Notes under the pieces: model-generated | What the model was told of the DNA's origin: nothing | The model's database searches: none | Seen by the model: the letters and a program-made list of their open reading frames with translations, nothing else | Part shown: positions 23,516 through 34,810 of the stretch, one piece after another | Position numbering within the stretch: position 1 is the first letter of the stretch | Layout: each line of letters starts with the position of its first letter | Assembly (NCBI GenBank): GCA_025449115.1 | Contig: JAHLKC010000016.1 | Location: 310,001-374,000 of the forward strand | Direction: 5' to 3' | DNA length: 64,000 bases | DNA from: Chytridium lagenaria | Lineage: Eukaryota > Chytridiomycota > Chytridiomycetes > Chytridiales > Chytridiaceae | Made by a program: the position numbers and the translations under genes

Positions 23516-24087
23516 ATCAAAAACATTATATTATTGAAGATTACCAAATTCTTTCTTCGTACCCAATTTTTATCCTTCTTTCAGCTCCCACAGAAATAAC
23601 AATCTTTTTCAACAATCTGCTAGGACGATTGTGTCATCTTTCACAGAACTCAGCCCGTTTGAAACTTCACATTGAGACATCGCGTCCCCCAACGTGTTCT
23701 ATTGCATTTATGCCCCCGACGACGACAAGATTACGTAATCTTCAGTGTTTTATGCAAACTGAGAGAGCTCTTCTTTTTTGTCGGAATAAATTGAGCGTAT
23801 CCAAAATCGCGACGCTGATTTTATGTCCGAATTTGCCGTACTCATGAATGTTGGGCAAGGGAAGAAGGTAGATACCTCTAAGCTTCCATCAACATCTGCA
23901 TCCGAAAGCATGCCTCAACCTAATTAAGTGCGTCCGGGGCATCATTCAACAACCTGTTTGATACTAACATATCTGCTTTAGAAACATCTTCAAATTTAAA
24001 AATGTGTTTTAAATTCTAATGCGGCGTCTATATAAATTTATCTAAATTAAATTCTATAAATGTAGGCGCTTTGGTAAGCGCAGATTA
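23422..24087. other. Intergenic with duplicated remnant
   Basis: Apart from the Stn1-like remnant listed separately, no gene is supported. The flank between 23520 and 23820 does not obviously match the corresponding interval after copy 2. Confidence 0.5.
23823..23985 (+). pseudogene. Decayed 5' fragment of the Stn1-like gene
   Basis: The sequence starts ATGTCCGAATTTGCCG and follows the start of the Stn1-like gene at 35053 for about 160 bases (MSEFA.LMNVGQ, then STSASAS and the ASFNNPF region). Substitutions and indels break the frame, and nothing of the downstream gene remains. It lies after reductase copy 1 just as the full gene lies after copy 2, so it is a leftover of the block duplication. 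Confidence 0.85.
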
Positions 24088-25695
24088 CTATGAAGAAACT
24101 ACCTCAACTTTCTCCCCGCACAGTGCCATCCCAAATCGGTTTGAAATTTCAATCACCGTATCTTTCTCAAAACAACCCTCTGCCGATGCAATAACAACAT
24201 ACATAATGCCATCCAACGTTATCGTGTTCCATTGCAACATTCCCCACGACGACACTGCCCGAACCGTGCTCACCAACCAAATCTCCTTCACCCACGTATC
24301 ATCTTTACCAATCGCACTCTTCGCATCCTCCATCTCCACACGTCCTAGATTCGATATTCCCAAACACAGAGGCAAGTGAATATTTGAACTGTGGATATCA
24401 AGCGCTCTGCCCTTTGCTGATGGCTGCCACCATGTCCGAAGAGATTGGGAATCTGGATGCGAGTAGTTCACCGGAAGCAGGGTGGCGTATCGCCACGCGT
24501 AACCTATTCCGTTGGGTAATGTTGCCTGCCTCAAATCTCGCGTCAATTTCTGAGCGCCAGCGGCTGTTGCGTGAAATAGTGACTTTGACGATGATAGTAA
24601 CGGAGGTAGTAAAGGAGTTCTTGGCATGGTTGCGACCATGATTGTGTTGAAAGAGCCGTTAAGATACGATGTGAGGCCAAGGGCAGGGCGAGCATCTACC
24701 GATAAACCAACGAGGAGGGGAACATGCTTCGGATGGATAGCCGATATAGTAGAGGTGGATTTGGTAAAAAGCCAGGAGAACGGTAGTCGTAACCATTTCC
24801 TCCAATTGAAGCCGACACGAAACATGCTCCTGTGATGGGACTCTAACGCCGTAAATGGAGCGAGAGCGACAGCACCAGACGATGTTAGCAGAGCCGTCAT
24901 AGACACACCCAATTCCTTGGCACGTGCAATAGCCGCAGCAGTCTGTCTGTGTGTCAACTTCAACCTGACGAGCGAGTTCCTGGGATGCTCCCACTTTAGC
25001 AAAGCCAGCCTTAACATCTCGCAACATCTTTATAACGGGAGGCTTATTTAACCACATCCACATTGAAATTGCAAGGTTATGGGATGTGAAGTAAAAGTAC
25101 GACAACCAGGACTCTCTTGATGATAAGGGAACGAGATCAGAGATGAAGCCGTCGGATAAATTCTGTTTTAGTTTTGTTGCAACGGCAGACCGATGATGCC
25201 CATTTGTCATTCTTGATCGCATCTCTTGCACCCATCCTTCAACACCTCAACCCCACCTCTTCCATCGATCGCTACGTGCGCAAACGTAAACAACATTTCA
25301 CTGTGCTGGTTCCTTTCTCAGGCTCCAGAACCACAACTCTCAACAACGGACCGATGGCGACCGCAACACTAGTTGAAGTTTCTTGCTCAAGAACCGTGTT
25401 GAAGGAGGCTAACGTTAACTCTAACGGGGATTGGTGATGATTGCTTCTCAAAGTAGAGCTTGTGTACGGGTTTGGGTGAATCGTTGGGGACCGGTAAGGA
25501 GATGATCCGACATCCGAGAGTGGGGTTGAGGTTGACAACATTTTCGAGAGACTCGTTGAGAGCAGAAAGGAAGACGGGGAAGGAGGCAAATGGTTCAAGA
25601 GTAACGGTCAGGGCGAGAGTGAAGTTGGTGAATTCCTGTGGGGTGAGGAGATATGAGGCTTCCTTGTCGTTAAGGGGTCGCCGTTCTTGGATCAT
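24088..25695 (-). CDS. HxxxD-type acyltransferase (condensation/alcohol acyltransferase superfamily), frame broken
   Basis: Start ATG at 25695 (MIQERRPLNDKEASYLLTPQ). A catalytic FTFAHVAIDGRGGVEVLK segment near 25260 carries the HxxxDG motif. The C-terminal half is a clean frame from 25017 to the stop at 24088. It includes LGVSMTALLTSSGAVALAP, VGLSVDARPAL, LNGSFNTIM, ISNLGRVEME and the end GMALCGEKVEVV. These blocks and order fit the CoA-dependent acyltransferase/condensation superfamily, which moves acyl groups from CoA to alcohols, amines or glycolipid hydroxyls. The substrate is unknown. The frame breaks near 25440, 25290 and 25020-25200 by single bases. The neighbour at 26697-28311 is a close paralogue with the same layout, which supports one gene here. 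Confidence 0.75.
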
Positions 25696-25919
25696 GGTCA
25701 ATGTTGGAAAATCATGAGTCAAAGGTCGTAATTAATGCGAACCCTGGCTACGAAACCAAAACAAAAAGAGTGATGAGATATACTTATATTTATACAATGA
25801 AAGTGTACTCTCAAGTTATCTTTTCACATCTAAAATGGATGTAGAGTTCCATGCCTTGATCACAATGACTAAATTCAACATGGTGTAAAACAGTAATTAT
25901 CTGGAAGAAACAGGCAATA
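25696..25919. other. Intergenic between acyltransferase paralogues
   Basis: About 220 bases with no gene signal. Confidence 0.5.
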
Positions 25920-26333
25920 TTAACCGCTTCTCCTTACCAGCCGTGTCGCGACCTCCTTCATCAGGTTCTCATCAAGAGAACCGCCCAACCAAGAAAATAT
26001 AAACCGCATCACACCTCCCACAGTGACATTGTTCCATTGAATTACTGCAGCCTTAACGAATACGTATATACATACAGCCCTCGCTGCAGTGCTAAGAAGC
26101 CGCACCTCTTTCATCCACGCGTCTTTTCCTTCCGCATCAGCTACCAATCCCATTCTTCGTAAGTTTGACATTGTTAATGACATAACTTGGAGATGCTCAT
26201 CTGCAACTGAGTCGCCGTCCGTCGCGTTGGGGTTAATTTCGGAATCAAACTTGTTAGCTGAAAACGACATGGCTTTCAACGCTTCAGGGTCTGGGTGAGG
26301 CTTGTCGTCAAAAAGAAGCATACCGTACGTCAT
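25920..26333 (-). pseudogene. C-terminal fragment of a third HxxxD acyltransferase
   Basis: A 137-codon frame reads LLFDDKPHPDPEALK, MSNLRRMGLVADAEGK, WMKEVRLLSTAARAV, VIQWNNVTVGG and ends in VATRLVRRSG. It aligns with the last quarter of both neighbouring acyltransferases (LLDNKPHPE, LSNLGNVGMEE, IEDLWMVSTVQAV, VARRFGLALCG). The N-terminal two thirds, including the HxxxD motif, are absent, so it cannot be a working enzyme by itself. It is best read as the eroded middle member of a three-gene tandem array. Confidence 0.75.
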
Positions 26334-26696
26334 ACGTATCTAACGCGCGGGGTTGATTGTGTTCGTTAGTGTATTCGGCCCTTTCGTTACTTTACGCATG
26401 GTACACGTCTTTTGCGGACGTAAAGTTGTTTGGTTACTGAGGTGAAAAACACAATCGTATTTCGATTTAAAGATCCTATTTAAGGTATCTTACATGAAGG
26501 TTCTATGACAGATGTGATGGCTGGAGGAGTTGTTTGGAATGACGTTGAATGCGACGGAAAGAAACCACAGTGTTGTTCTTCCTTGCCATTTGTTTCTATA
26601 AAATACAAGATTCCTTCTATCTCACTCAAATTCTAATCTAAGGATTAAAACACGCGTATTTATTAAACATACAAATTCATCAAGTAAATCATATTA
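26334..26696. other. Intergenic, no gene seen
   Basis: About 360 AT-rich bases between the acyltransferase fragment and the intact paralogue. No further acyltransferase sequence is recognised. Confidence 0.45.
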
Positions 26697-28311
26697 TTAT
26701 GCGACAACAGCTACGTTGACCCCACATAACGCCAACCCAAATCTCCTCGCAACCTCTTTCACAACCTTATCGTCAAAACATCCCTCCACACTCGCCAGCA
26801 CCACCTTTAAAGATCCTTTCAATGTTACAGCATTCACCTGCAACGTTCCCCACGACGTCACAGCCTGAACTGTGCTTACCATCCACAAATCCTCAATCCA
26901 CGAGACCCATCCCTCCTCCATCCCTACGTTTCCAAGGTTCGACAACGAATAAGACATGGGTAGCGACGGACGCGATGCGACATGTGTAACTGGAGTTACA
27001 GTCGATATAAGTGTTTCCGGATGAGGCTTATTGTCCAAGAGCCCAGCGTACCGCCACGCGTATCCCATACCTCCTTCACGTGAAAGAGCTTGCTTCAACG
27101 TCGACGCTACCATGATCGCGCCAGCGCCAGTAGCGTTGAATAGGCCGAGAGCAGAGGTGGTGGATGGGAGAAACGGGGTGTCGGCTTGGCGGACGAGAAT
27201 ACCCGTGTTGAAAGATCCGTTTATATGAGATGGGATATTGAGAACAGGTCGGGCGTCTATCGCGAGACCTCCGAGTATGTGGACTGAGCGTGCCCTTAGA
27301 CGACGTCCAGTAGTAGGAGAGAGGTTCGGCGTGGTATCTGAAGGTGGTTGTGGCAATGCTTTCTTTGACGTTACAGAAAATAACGAAAACGGGAACCACA
27401 ACCACCACTTCCATGAAGACACCGCTGAGCTCGGCTTGTTTTGCATTTTTCTCGTAGTGTAAGGCGCAACGGCGACCGCGACGGAAGACATGATCAAGGC
27501 GGTCACAGAAACTCCCATCGACTTTGCGCGTGACAGCAACGCCGTTGTTTGCGATTTTGATAAAGCCACTCTAATAAATCGAGTCCGAGGCGTCAAAGGC
27601 GTCGATTCAGGCCGCAATTTCAGCATGGTTGGGCGGTTGATTTTGATCCAAAGCAATGTGCGAAGGATATGCGAGACAAAACGAAACCACGATATCCATG
27701 TCCTGCGAGCTGCTTGGGGTACAAGATTATGGATTATACCATCCTTTAGAGTCTGGACGGCGATAGATGAAGGATACTGCACCACCGGACCGTTCGATAG
27801 TCTCAATGCCATAAGCCTTGCCCAATCCTTTACGACCTCGACCCCAGCCTTTCCATCCATTGCCGCATGCGTAAAAGTAAACACAACATCCACTTTTGTC
27901 GGGCTCGCGACCACAGGAGCCATCACCACCATCCTCATCAAAGGGCCATCGGCGACTGGAATTGGAACATATAACTCTTCCTCCAATACGCCCTTGACAG
28001 ATCTTGACGGTCTTGCTTCAACTCTCAGGGGTACAGTGGATACAGCATGCTCTTCAAGGTGAAGTTTGAATGCGGGTTTAACGAATGGAAGTGTGGACGG
28101 AGTAGGCAGGGAGACGATTCGGCTGCGAAGGATAGGATGGAGGCTTGCAAGAGCTGGAAGAGAGTCCTTGAATGTAGTAAGAAATGATGCGAATGAGCCG
28201 AAAGACTCAAGGTTGATGGTAAGCGCAAAGCAGAAATTGGTAAAACTCCTCAGATGACAGCAGGTAGGATGCCTCTTTGAGGTTGAGTGGGCGTCTCGCT
28301 GTATCTGTCAT
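26697..28311 (-). CDS. HxxxD-type acyltransferase, intact paralogue
   Basis: About 535 residues, apparently without introns. The start ATG at 28311 gives MTDTARRPLNLKEASYLLSS. A long clean frame from 27986 to the stop at 26697 contains VVFTFTHAAMDGKAGVEVVK (HxxxDG), LSKSQTTALLSRAKSMGVSVTALI, LGGLAIDARPVLN, INGSFNTGI, LSNLGNVGMEEGW and FGLALCGVNV. The superfamily fold has two CoA-acyltransferase-like lobes with the histidine as general base. The product could be an acylated alcohol, sugar or lipid; nothing nearby names the substrate. One extra T near 28240 (TTTT in EEFTNF) breaks the frame near the N-terminus. It is the best-preserved of three adjacent paralogues on the same strand. Confidence 0.8.
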
Positions 28312-28905
28312 TTACACAAAATTGATAAAAGCAGCCTGTTCAAAGATGCACAAAGGCCAGCCGACCTAAACAATCTCAATCCACATCACACATATCTTAA
28401 AACCTCTGTCCAAGGTATACAATATTGATCATGCAGAGTATAAATATTGGTCATAGGAGTCGTTAGACGCAAACTTGCAATAAAATCACTCTTTATTTCA
28501 ATGTTGGGCACTTTCTCAATTTATCAATCAGTAGCCCTCAGTGATATCACATTTAATGGAGGACCTGGACGGTGATAGGAGTGTATACTAAGTAAGGCCA
28601 AGACCCACAGCTCACAGCTTTGGGGGTAAAGTGCAGGAAAGGACAACAAGGGACAACTCACCACAAAGTACGCAAAACCACCGGGACAAACGTCCGGTTT
28701 CCAGCAATAACGCCGGAGTGAATGAGCGATAGTAACAAAGCTATCTGGCTGGACTGAGTTCAGTATACCAAAAAAAAAAAGTAACAAAAACTCTGAGGCT
28801 CCTACCCATCCCCTTCAAGAAAAAATCAGCAGAGATTCTTCCCATCACAAAGAGATCACTTGAAAAAAGAGAAAGCCCGAATCTTTCTCCAATGCCAAGC
28901 TTGAA
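28312..28905. other. Intergenic, no gene seen
   Basis: Holds the promoter of the acyltransferase and the 3' region of the C2H2 gene. Open frames here are short and compositional. Confidence 0.5.
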
Positions 28906-30692
28906 TCACGGTGAAAAGCCATAACTATCCACAGCAGATGGCGCCGAGTAAGCTATAAAATACGCATGAGAAAAAAACGTAATAGATGCAAAGGATTTCA
29001 GTACCATTTCCAAATGGCCAAGGTTGATAATTATTGAAGGTTTGTTGATTTGCTGAAGTAAAAAACACGAAGTACTTGAAAAGTGACTTGAATAGCCCTT
29101 AAGGGGAAGAGAGCTGGAGGCGACATGAAGAGTCACGCAAAGGCCTAGGCTAATGGTGGTATGTATGGCACATGCGTTAATCTTGTAAAGTTGCTGTATG
29201 TTGGTGGTGAATATGTAACGCGACTTGCTTGTGACGTAGCAGAAGGTTGTTGGGTATGAATGCTGATAAGTTCTCTCAGCGGTTACGTGTGCTCCTGCGC
29301 AGCCCTCTGCTGGTGCTGGACTGCTGGTTGATGCAGGCTTCCTCGATCTTGTGGGCTTCTTAGGTGTTGATGGCTTGAAGGTGGCTGAAGTCTTGGAACG
29401 CTTTACCACAGACGACGCAGGTGGGAACTTGCGTTTCAGCTTGCCGTCCACCGACACGACAAGCGTCTGCGGTGTATCATCTTCATACATCCTCTCCATC
29501 GTAGCCTTGCGGAAATTCCTCGGCCCCCCATTCTCGAGAGCTTCTTTTAGAGTTAAATCATGAAGATTCATTCCGTGGCGGTCAAGGTCATGACGGCGAC
29601 GAAAACGCCTATAGCAGATACTGCAGGTAAATCTGCGCGTAGCCTCGCCAAGATGTGTCAAGTAATGGATCTTGAGGTTATAGCGTCTACTTGCTCCCTC
29701 GTATGTACATCCTGGGTGAGGACAGTGAAATAGGCCACTATCGGCGTCCATGGGTAGTTTGAGAATAAAATTGCAAGCCTCCTCGGGGTCAACAGCTTCC
29801 GTGTCGTGGTCTTCACCCGTAGCTGGCGAGAAAGGCACTTCCATTATTGGTGAAGAGCTTTTGGAGGGCGAAGTCGTAGCGTCTGTTGGGTGTGGCGACG
29901 TCACCTCCGCCACAATATCAATCCACCGAAGAGGGACTGAAGGGGTATGCGATGATGTTCCTGTTGACGTCTTCTCAAGCACGGCGACAGGCCCATCCGC
30001 AGTCGAACTCTTGAAAGCCGCGATTGCCTCCTCCAATGCACCATCCAGACCAGCGGCTATCAGCGAGTCCAAGTTCAAGCCATCAGTAACGGAGAAACTA
30101 TCGCAGTCTTGCTCATTTGATTGCGACCGAAGGAATTCCTCAATATCGAAGTTGGAGGGCGAGGATGGTGCTGGTGAAACTGCATTACTGGAGGGAGTGG
30201 GAAGGCAAACATTTAACGAATCATCGTCAAGCCCCAAAGACTGTGCATTACCGAAGGTGAATCTTGTAGAATTCAGCACCAGAAAGTCCTCAAAGCTGAG
30301 AGAAGGGATGGCAGAGCCTTAGCAAAAACAGTCGTTGGGGCTGGTTTGCGCTCCAACTCTGCCAGCAAGTCCTGAGCGCTCACATCCACAGAATCTGATG
30401 GTTCCAAAGCGTTTGAGTTCAGGTATGTGTCAAACATCAAATCACCATCAATATCCGCTTGCGAAGATGCCTCAATGTCCATGGGGGCGAAAACGCCGTT
30501 TGTTGACATATCAAAAAGCTGAAAGTCCTCCAAGATGGCTGGTGTAGTAGTTGCGTCGGTAGTGGTGCCTCTGCAAGGGGAAGCAACAGCAGTGGAGACG
30601 GGTGTGTTCCAAGAAGCGACAATGTCAGAAAGGTCTGGAACTGATAACCAAAAGTTTAGCTCAACGTCTGATAAACTGTTAAGCGGGGCCAT
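28906..30692 (-). CDS. C2H2 zinc-finger protein with acidic N-terminus
   Basis: The start ATG at 30692 opens MAPLNSLSDVELNFWLSVPD. One base shift near 30300 joins this to the long frame from 30279. The first ~300 residues are Ser/Asp/Glu-rich with acidic-hydrophobic patches (LSDVELNFWL, SFEDFLVLN), typical of activation domains. Two fingers follow: C-x4-C-x13-H-x3-H (CPHPGC...HYLTH) and C-x2-C-x12-H-x4-H (CSICYRRF...HGMNLH). A basic Ser/Thr/Pro tail (KRFPPASSVVKRSK) comes next. Finger spacing is identical to the protein ending at 16836, so the two are paralogues. The true stop is unsure: the last ~120 codons before 28906 do not look like protein, and the real end may be near 29300 after another frame break. 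Probably a nuclear transcription factor. Confidence 0.75.
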
Positions 30693-31896
30693 ATTTTTCT
30701 TTGTACTAATGTGAAGAGGGAGGGAGGTTTCTGTAACGTACTCTGTGTTGACGACGAATATGCTGACGGTTGCTGTGGTCAGTGTTGGAGCAAAGGTTGT
30801 TGGGTGAGGAACAACTTTTTTTATTTCAAAGGATTTGGCAAAGCATCAGCAAAAGAAGAAAAAATAAATTTCCGCAGTTCTCATCCATTTAAGCAACTTA
30901 AATGTGATCTCATGCTTTGGCAGCTTTTTAGCCTTGCATTCGGATGGATGACGGCTGCTTAGAAAGAGATCGTATTTGGTACTGAGAGAGGTAATCTTGG
31001 ACTCTGAGTAAGGAGTCCGACGTTAAATCTCGATGTTGAGCCTTTTACCTTCCCTTGTAAGTTGGCCCATCTCCAGGATAGATATGCTTAACCTATGATC
31101 TATAATCTTCACTATTTACATTACGGTCACAATGATCCCCTCTGTCCGTGTGAATGCATCTCACGATTCATTCCGAGTCTGGCTCACAACTCGCTTTGCA
31201 CCCTGGTGGTTTTACCTTCCGCTATTCTCGCAAGGGAAAGGGGTGTGGGGAGATGGGGGTGGGCTGGTCTGTCGGGCTCGAGGCCGAAGGATGACCAATA
31301 CTTACTGGTTGCAAGGCCACCAAGTCTTTCATTGACGTTGTTTCCCTCAACTTTGCTCTGGCGTTGACGGCAGAAATGCATGTCCGTCGTTAAGGGGCAG
31401 AGACCTGGGCTAATGGCATTGGTGGGGCGGGAGCTTTCAGATTTATTTAAGGCTCTTTGTATGGTTTTGCATTCACATTCATATGTTTCAATTAGTTTTT
31501 CTTTTTCTTTCTCTCGTCGAGGACTTCTCATTTTCTTAAAATTGTTACTTTTGAACATGTAAAGAAACTCGCCCAAGATGCATATGCATTATGTTTACCA
31601 CATTATACGGATACGTTAAAAGCTGTTTAGCGATTGCACAAGTCTTCCAAATTATAAACTAGGGAATGCTACAATGCCTAAGAATTGCTATTTTTTTTGT
31701 TTGAAGCAAATTAATTATTGTGAGGCAGCAAAATAACAGAAGAGGGATAAAATAATAGGAGCGAAAGGCGAGGTTAGACGGAGAGGGTTTGTAAAAAAAC
31801 AGAGTCGGCAAAGTACGGCTTCTTCAAAAAAGAAAAAATAATACAAAATCTAAATAAACAAACACATGAAGAAAAAGACGCATAATGAAAAAGAAT
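30693..31896. other. Long intergenic region, no gene seen
   Basis: About 1.2 kb between the C2H2 gene and the 3' end of histone H2A. Several overlapping frames of 60-130 codons exist on both strands, but none has recognisable motifs or sensible splice neighbours. No tRNA-like B box was recognised. Confidence 0.5.
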
Positions 31897-32672
31897 CTAT
31901 GCCTTTCCACCACTTTTGCCCTTTCCACCCTTGCTACCGGATGAACCAGATTTCTCAAGCGCCTCTCCAGCCCTGCTCTTGGCCGGGATAAGGGTGGGGT
32001 GAATGTTGGGGAGCACACCACCCTGCGAGATGGTAACATTGTCAAGAAGACGGTTCAACTCCTCGTCGTTACGGACGGCAAGTTGAAGGTGGCGGGGCAC
32101 AATACGAGTCTTGCTATTGTCGCGGGCGGCGTTACCAGCTAATTCGAGAATTTCGGCAGTAAGATACTCAAGGACGGCCGCGAGGTAGATTGGGGCACCT
32201 TTGTAATTATAGATTAGTGTCAATCATTGTGGACAAGCCCTTATATATTACAAAAGGGCATGATCCCGAGAGAATAAAAATAATGAATCTTACCAAAACC
32301 AATACGCTTGGAGTAGTTGCCCTTTTTTAAAAAGCGAGCAACACGACCTAACGTGAGAAAATTAACATGCTATTCGAATTGCTTCCTTTTTAAAAGCGCA
32401 ATCTGCTGCTCACCAACGGGAAATTGAAGACCTGTACATCAAATAATAGGTCAGGTCCGAGTCTGCTGATCAACGCGGAATCATGCACTAACCTGCTCTA
32501 GTAGATTTACTCATTGTCTTTCCACCAGTCTTCCTGGGAGTACGGGGACCCTACATCAATCGGGTTCGGAGTTAATTGAATATGGCTGGCAAAGTACAGT
32601 AGCAATAACAAAACACACCCTGGGGCGGCCGGAGCCTTTAAGGAGCTCCTTTGCTTCCCTGGTAGTCTCCAT
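31897..32672 (-). CDS. Histone H2A with extended tails
   Basis: Five exons: 32672-32619, 32550-32493, 32431-32414 (18 nt), 32347-32294 and 32198-31897, all joining in frame. The core is canonical: [71 protein letters not shown] and [19 protein letters not shown], with acidic-patch residues kept. The N-terminal tail is about 36 residues before AGLQ, longer than the usual 18-20. The C-terminal tail is a Gly/Ser/Lys sequence ending KGKSGGKA and lacks the SQ(E/D) phospho-site of fungal H2A. Five exons are many for a core histone. An upstream exon at about 32902-32849 (MSAPGKSTPAKLRESRTM) could precede it, but its donor would be weak. Confidence 0.92.
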
Positions 32673-33044
32673 CTATAATTCCCAGGAAAATATATCGTTT
32701 AGACCATGTCTCGCGAACAACGGCCTAGTAAAAGCAAAGATGAAGCCATATGGATTCCGACAACAATGCATTGGCAACATGTAGTCTCTCTCTCGAAATG
32801 AACCGCAATGACAACAGGAGCTTGAAAAGGCAAATAATTCGAACCGACCATTGTGCGTGACTCCCTGAGCTTTGCGGGCGTTGACTTTCCTGGCGCCGAC
32901 ATCTTTTTGAGTTGGACGAGGTGTGATGTAAAGTGTTTGGGGACAACAGTTTCTGCCTGTGCAATTTTTGGTTCCCAAATAATTTAATAACTGACTGGTC
33001 AGACAATCCACGCCTACCACCCCTCACTAAACGATCGCATCACT
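32673..33044. promoter_or_regulatory. Bidirectional promoter region between H2A and reductase copy 2
   Basis: Two divergent genes start 372 bases apart. From 33001 the sequence is shared with the upstream end of reductase copy 1, so the block duplication joined copy 2 to the H2A promoter or copy 1 to a new one. A possible 5' exon of H2A lies at 32849-32902. Confidence 0.45.
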
Positions 33045-34810
33045 ATGTCCACTCTCAAGACCGGCGTCACTGGCGGATCAACCAAGGCTGAGACTACAGA
33101 TGTCTTTCAAGTGAGAATGCCTTTCCATTTTTTTGTAATCTGGGCATACATTGCTCGATTTTGTTGAGATTGAGAGACGCACCTTAGTGACCATACTGAC
33201 TCCTTTCATAGAAAGACCTCTTCAAAGGCAAGGTGCCTTCATCACTGGCGGAGGATCTGGCATCTGCAAGGGTATGGCCGAAGCTCTCGCGAGGCACGGT
33301 GCAAAGGTAGCTATTACGGGCCGAACCATGTCAAAGCTCGAGGAAGCTGCTGCTGACATTACGAAAAGACGGGTAAGTTCGAACATATGTTACAGTCCTT
33401 TTAACTTGATTATGTTTTCACTCATACACGCACTTCATTTTTTTCCTGTGTGGTTGTAGGTGGTGAGGTTTTCCCTGTCGCCGCGGATGTCCGCAGCTAC
33501 GACCTCATCGAGTCCGCGATCAAGCAGGCGCACGCCAAGTTTGGAAGGATCGACTACCTGGGTAAGTCAAGGAGCATCGCGTGATCCCAGTTCTCCTTGG
33601 GACTCTCTCGATCTTCACATTTTTTTATGGCGGCAAAATATCTGACTTGGCACGTGATTGATTATGCCAAAAGTATGCGGTGCTGCTGGAAACTTCCTGG
33701 CGCCTGCGGAGAAGCTTTCGCCGAACGCTTTTCGGACGGTTGTCGAGATTGACCTCATCGGTACCTTTAACACGTGCAAGGCCGCGTTGCCGTACTTGAA
33801 GGAGACCAAGGGATCGATCATCAACGTCACTGCGACCCTTCAATATACCGGACTCCTCTCATGTGAGTAGTGAAATGAATATGGTAATTGCGGTCTAATG
33901 CCGATTTATCTAGGTTCATGCATGTGCCGCCAAAGCTGGTGTGGTATGTTAACATATTTAATCAAAACACGTCTAACTTATTTCAAGGACGCACTTACAA
34001 AGTAGTAGACTATTGATAATATAATGTTTTGAAGCTATCTAACATCTCGATGTTATCTCTAGGGTCTTGGCGATTGAATGGGGACAGTACGGTTAGTTAA
34101 TTTGTTTATGTTTCATCCTAACTCACAGAATAAACTTTGCATTGAATCAATTAATGAATTACGTCTAATTGTTTTTTTAGGTATCAGAATCAATGGAGTA
34201 GCTCCTGGGTAAATATCTGCCTTTTTTCTTTTTTAAATCTAACTTCATACCTAGCCGATTGACGACACGATTGGATTGTAAGAGGAGTGGAAATTGGAAA
34301 AGATTTGAAAACTAACAAACAAATCTTTAAAAAGCTCCAAGCTAATGCCTGATGGATTTAAAGAAGCTGCGGCCAAAACAATTCCTCTTCGCAGTTACGG
34401 TAACTTAAAAGTTTCCATTTTACGTCTGAATTTATCCCATTGGGATATAATATGTCTGACTTTACTCTTTTAGGAACCATTAAAGATATTGAACACGCTA
34501 CTGTGTACCTCTTTTCGGAAGCCGGAAGATGGTAAGTTTGATCCCTTTTTCTGCATAGGCAACTGGAGCTCTGACCATCACCACGCGTGTTTAATTGTGA
34601 TTTAGGGTGACTGGCGCGTTCTTTGTCATTGACGGTGGACAATGGATGACTGCTGTCCCAGGATGGCTGATACATCTCCGGAAGAGTTATTGAAGAAAAA
34701 GAAGGAATATAGCAAGCTTTGAGCAAGTTAAAACATCGATAATGTGGTTTGCTGAAATGAGTGGAGATCACCGAGATTCTTTAAAGCTTGTATTTTCAAT
34801 GACAAAGAAT
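33001..34810 (+). repeat. Duplicated block, copy 2 (reductase gene)
   Basis: Partner of 21705-23515. Introns are conserved almost base for base, so the duplication is recent or gene-converted. Confidence 0.9.
33045..34722 (+). CDS. Peroxisomal 2,4-dienoyl-CoA reductase-like SDR, copy 2 (frame broken)
   Basis: Same exon plan and motifs as copy 1: MSTLKTGVTGGSTK start, GGGSGICKGMAEALARHGAK, CGAAGNFLAPAEKL, IDLIGTFNTCKAALPYL and the PTS1 end EYSKL. As written it has more frame breaks: one base missing in GGCAAGGTGCC (33230), AAAAGACGG (33365), CCGGACTCC (33849), CCTGGGTAAA (34206) and AGGATGGC (34663). At other positions it keeps bases lost in copy 1 (for example ACCATTAAAGATATT near 34485 and AAAACAATTCC near 34375). 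Combining both copies gives one intact protein. Either both are functional genes with consensus errors, or copy 2 is an early pseudogene. The function is as for copy 1: NADPH-dependent reduction of dienoyl-CoA in peroxisomes. Confidence 0.75.

Noticed and set aside
30711..31576. Overlapping open frames in the 30.7-31.6 kb gap
   Set aside because: No motifs, no consistent splice partners and equal-length frames on both strands.
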